Assembly (NCBI GenBank): GCA_903907995.1
Contig: CAIVQH010000049.1
Coordinates: 1-64,000 of the forward strand
Direction: 5' to 3'
Source: an uncultured Verrucomicrobiota bacterium
GTDB taxonomy: Bacteria; Verrucomicrobiota; Verrucomicrobiia; Limisphaerales; UBA9464
DNA: 64,000 nt
Notes under the pieces: model-generated
Told to the model about the DNA's origin: nothing
What the model saw: the letters and a program-made list of their open reading frames with translations, nothing else
The model's database searches: none
Shown here: positions 61,756-64,000 of the stretch, in pieces
Numbering within the stretch: position 1 is the first letter of the stretch
Layout of the letters: each line of letters opens with the position of its first letter
Position numbers and translations under genes: made by a program

Positions 61756-62037
61756 ATGTCCGATTTTAACATCCACTACGTCGCGAAGCTTGCCCGGATC
61801 GAGCTGTCACCGGACGAGGAGACCAAGTTGGGCACCCAGCTCGGCAACATTCTCGGCTACATCGCGAAGCTCAAGGAAGTGGACGTCACCGGCGTCGAGC
61901 CGACCGCGCATGCCTTCCCGCTCGTGAACGTCACCCGGCCCGACGAGGCAACCGGTTCGCTTCCGCACGACGAGGCCCTCGCCAATGCCCCGGCGAAGGC
62001 TGGCGGGCTGTTTGTGATGCCGAAGATCGTGGAGTGA
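61756..62037 (+). CDS. gatC: Asp-tRNA(Asn)/Glu-tRNA(Gln) amidotransferase subunit C
   Basis: 93 residues, small subunit of the amidotransferase GatCAB that turns misacylated Asp-tRNA or Glu-tRNA into the amide form. [20 protein letters not shown] and [18 protein letters not shown] match GatC, with conserved RPDEA near the end. It lies 34 nt after HPr and 25 nt before gatA. Confidence 0.94.
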   Translation: MSDFNIHYVAKLARIELSPDEETKLGTQLGNILGYIAKLKEVDVTGVEPTAHAFPLVNVTRPDEATGSLPHDEALANAPAKAGGLFVMPKIVE

Positions 62038-62062
62038 TGGCTGTTCAACTTCCCGCGTTCCG

Positions 62063-63556
62063 ATGCTGCACCGCCTCACCATTTCCGAACTGACCGGCCG
62101 GCTTGCCCGCCGCGAATGCACCGCCCAGTCCGCGCTGCGCGCCTGCTTTGATCACCTGACGCAGGTGGACGGCCAGGTCCGCGCCTTCATGAGCTACGAC
62201 GTGACCGACGCCTACGCCCAGGCGGAGGCCGCCGACCGTGACCTGGCGGCCGGGGTCACCCACGCGCAGAAGCCGCTGCTCGGCGTGCCCATCGCGCTCA
62301 AGGACCTGCTCGCGCATCGTGGGCAGCCCCTGAACTGCTCCTCGAAGATTCTGGGCAACTACCGTTCCCCCTATGACGCGACCGTCGTGGAGAAGCTCAA
62401 GGCCGCCGGCGCGGTGGTCTTTGGCCGGCTGAACATGGACGAGTTCGCGATGGGCAGCTCGACCGAGACGTCGGCCTTCCAGACCACGCTGAACCCGTGG
62501 GATCTCACGCGCATTCCCGGGGGCAGCTCGGGCGGCTGCGCCGCGAGCGTCGCGGCGAACATGGCCTTTGCGAGCATCGGCTCCGACACGGGCGGTTCCA
62601 TTCGCCAGCCGGCCGCGCTCTGCGGCGTCGTCGGCGTGAAGCCGACTTACGGTTTGGTGTCACGCTATGGCCTGACGGCCTTTGCCAGCTCGCTCGACCA
62701 GATTGGGCCGTTTGCCAAAGACGTGCACGACGCGGCGCTGCTCACACAGGTCATTGCCGGCCACGACCCCCGCGATTCCACCAGCATTCCGCAGCCGGTG
62801 CCCGACTACTTGGCCGCGCTCGCGAAGAACACCGGTCCGCAGCCGCTGAAGGGGCTAAAGCTTGGCCTGGCCAAGGAGTACATGATCGGCGGCCTTGATC
62901 ACGAGGTGGATGCCGCGATGCAGGCGGCCGTGAAGCAGTACCAGGCCCTGGGCGCGGAAGTCGTCGAGGTGTCGCTGCCGCACAGCGACTACGCGGCGGC
63001 GACCTACTACATCATCGCGCCCGCCGAGGCGTCGGCGAACCTGGCGCGCTTTGACGGCGTACGCTACGGCGCGCGGGTCGATGGCCGAGACCCTGCCGAG
63101 CTGAATGCGAAGACGCGCGGGGCCGGTTTCGGCGCGGAGGTGAAGCGCCGCATCATCCTCGGCACCTATGTGCTGAGCTCGGGCTACTACGACGCCTACT
63201 ACCTGCGGGCGCAGAAGGTCCGTACGCTCATCCGGCAGGACTTTCTGAAGGCCTTCGAGACGGTGGACGCCATTCTCACTCCCACGACGCCGACCGCCGC
63301 ATTCAAGGTCGGCGAGAAGAGCGACGATCCGTTGCAGATGTACCTGAGCGACATCTTCACCATCTCCTGCAACCTCGCGGGCATTTGCGGCATCAGCGTG
63401 CCGTGCGGCTTCACGAAGCCGACCGAGACCGCGCCGCGACTGCCGCTCGGCCTGCAACTGCTCGGCAAGCCCTTCGGCGAGGAGACGATGTTCCGCCTTG
63501 CGCATGCCTACGAGCAGAGCACCGGCTGGCACCACGAGCGCTCGCCGCTGGGTTGA
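62063..63556 (+). CDS. gatA: Asp-tRNA(Asn)/Glu-tRNA(Gln) amidotransferase subunit A
   Basis: 497-residue amidase subunit. The catalytic triad of the amidase signature is visible: Lys80 in [10 protein letters not shown], Ser155 in [12 protein letters not shown] and the nucleophile Ser179 in [14 protein letters not shown]. It frees ammonia from glutamine for Gat[21 protein letters not shown] and the C-terminus fit GatA. GatB would be expected; it is not downstream in this window. The next gene starts about 360 bp later. Confidence 0.96.
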   Translation: MLHRLTISELTGRLARRECTAQSALRACFDHLTQVDGQVRAFMSYDVTDAYAQAEAADRDLAAGVTHAQKPLLGVPIALKDLLAHRGQPLNCSSKILGNYRSPYDATVVEKLKAAGAVVFGRLNMDEFAMGSSTETSAFQTTLNPWDLTRIPGGSSGGCAASVAANMAFASIGSDTGGSIRQPAALCGVVGVKPTYGLVSRYGLTAFASSLDQIGPFAKDVHDAALLTQVIAGHDPRDSTSIPQPVPDYLAALAKNTGPQPLKGLKLGLAKEYMIGGLDHEVDAAMQAAVKQYQALGAEVVEVSLPHSDYAAATYYIIAPAEASANLARFDGVRYGARVDGRDPAELNAKTRGAGFGAEVKRRIILGTYVLSSGYYDAYYLRAQKVRTLIRQDFLKAFETVDAILTPTTPTAAFKVGEKSDDPLQMYLSDIFTISCNLAGICGISVPCGFTKPTETAPRLPLGLQLLGKPFGEETMFRLAHAYEQSTGWHHERSPLG

Positions 63557-63912
63557 AGACCCATATTTTTGCAGTCGAATCGGAGACGTTCCGATCCCCG
63601 TTCACGACGAGCGAACTGACGATGCGCTGGTGGGGCGGTCGCTGTTGCGACGCCCCTTATTTTCGCCCTGACCAGCGCAGCGCCGTCGGGGCGTTTTCCC
63701 ACGGGCATTTCCGGTTGACCACGGCTACCCTTGTGGCCTTCGGCTCTGGGGCGGTCGGCCGTCTGCATCGCTGCGCTCGCGGGACGGCGAATTCAGGGCA
63801 ACGCGACAGCGTTGCCCCACCCAGTTGGATGGTGGAAGCCTGGCGGCTCCGGGATTCAACCCGCTGAGACGCAGTTGCGCCTCGGCCTCCGGGCATGGAC
63901 ATTCCCGCACCG
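63557..63912. other. Intergenic region after gatA with short palindromes
   Basis: 356 bp with no gene seen. GGGCAACGC / GCGTTGCCC (63796-63804, 63809-63817, loop GACA) is a perfect 9-bp palindrome. Other GC-rich short inverted repeats lie around 63690-63790. It probably holds the promoter of the next gene; no clear box is identifiable. Confidence 0.5.
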
Positions 63913-64000
63913 ATGTCCAATGCCGTCGCCCCGCTCCGGCTGCTGTTTGAGGTCAATGCCCGCTCCGTATGGCGGCGTCTCGTGGCGTTGAAGGACCAGT
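63913..64000 (+). CDS. Start of a gene truncated by the window end
   Basis: ATG at 63913 opens MSNAVAPLRLLFEVNARSVW, then RRLVALKDQ, to the window edge without a stop. The short sequence resembles the beginning of ABC-2 type permeases in this phylum, but 29 residues are not enough to assign a function. Confidence 0.4.
   Translation, partial: MSNAVAPLRLLFEVNARSVWRRLVALKDQ

Overview
This is a high-GC window that looks like a free-living member of the Verrucomicrobiota. That placement is an inference from gene content: PEP-CTERM proteins, paired DUF1549/DUF1553 and DUF1501 proteins, PVC-type heme-binding dehydrogenase-like proteins, two-component kinases with periplasmic Reg_prop propellers, pseudopilins and many secreted beta-propellers. 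No rRNA gene is present to confirm it. One tRNA-Glu(CUC) is present. There is no CRISPR array, prophage or classical insertion sequence.

Layout. 1-9.5 kb: NifS-type cysteine desulfurase, a free-standing C-terminal half of carbamoyl-phosphate synthase CarB, an outer-membrane porin, a beta-CASP metallo-hydrolase, an EF-hand protein, and a LytS/LytR-type two-component pair. 9.6-21.4 kb: a large heme-binding dehydrogenase-like protein; a tight cluster of a PurD-like ATP-grasp enzyme, alanine racemase and an Ate1/Bpt-like transferase; a ComEC-like metallo-hydrolase; and a DUF1549/1553 + small membrane protein + DUF1501 set. 21.5-30 kb: two related hybrid histidine kinases and two methyltransferase-type proteins (one Rsm22-like). 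30.2-35.7 kb: a secreted protein followed by seven paralogous PEP-CTERM proteins. 35.8-41 kb: tRNA-Glu, priA, an AMP-ligase-like protein, a lipoprotein and a pseudopilin. 41.2-53.5 kb: a large CBM9/Ig-type secreted protein, then a minus-strand run of a spherulin-4-like protein, a NarL-type regulator, a Reg_prop sensor kinase and two PQQ-type propellers, with a divergent MarR regulator. 54-64 kb: CPBP protease, RNase Z-like protein, S1/P1 nuclease, a HEAT-like protein, a CBM48 protein, TadA, a NUDIX hydrolase, an RluE-like synthase, HPr, GatC, GatA and the start of one more gene.

The most unusual signal is a set of intergenic inverted repeats whose arms are built from phased short units. Four have arms of about five hexamers (TAATCN paired with GATTAN) at 12459-12548, 38167-38254, 50477-50952 and 60614-60686. 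Two have arms of four octamers (AANNNAGG type) at 15884-15953 and 61269-61350. The copy at 50477-50952 encloses a complete gene for a four-helix-bundle protein of the 23S rRNA intervening-sequence (S23/TIGR02436) family and sits between two PQQ-propeller genes. The copy at 12459-12548 is flanked by the 6-bp direct repeat AACGTC. Together these suggest a family of IVS-like mobile elements living outside rRNA genes, with one gene-bearing copy and several gene-less derivatives. Other palindromic repeat families are also present, including one that has entered a coding sequence in frame.
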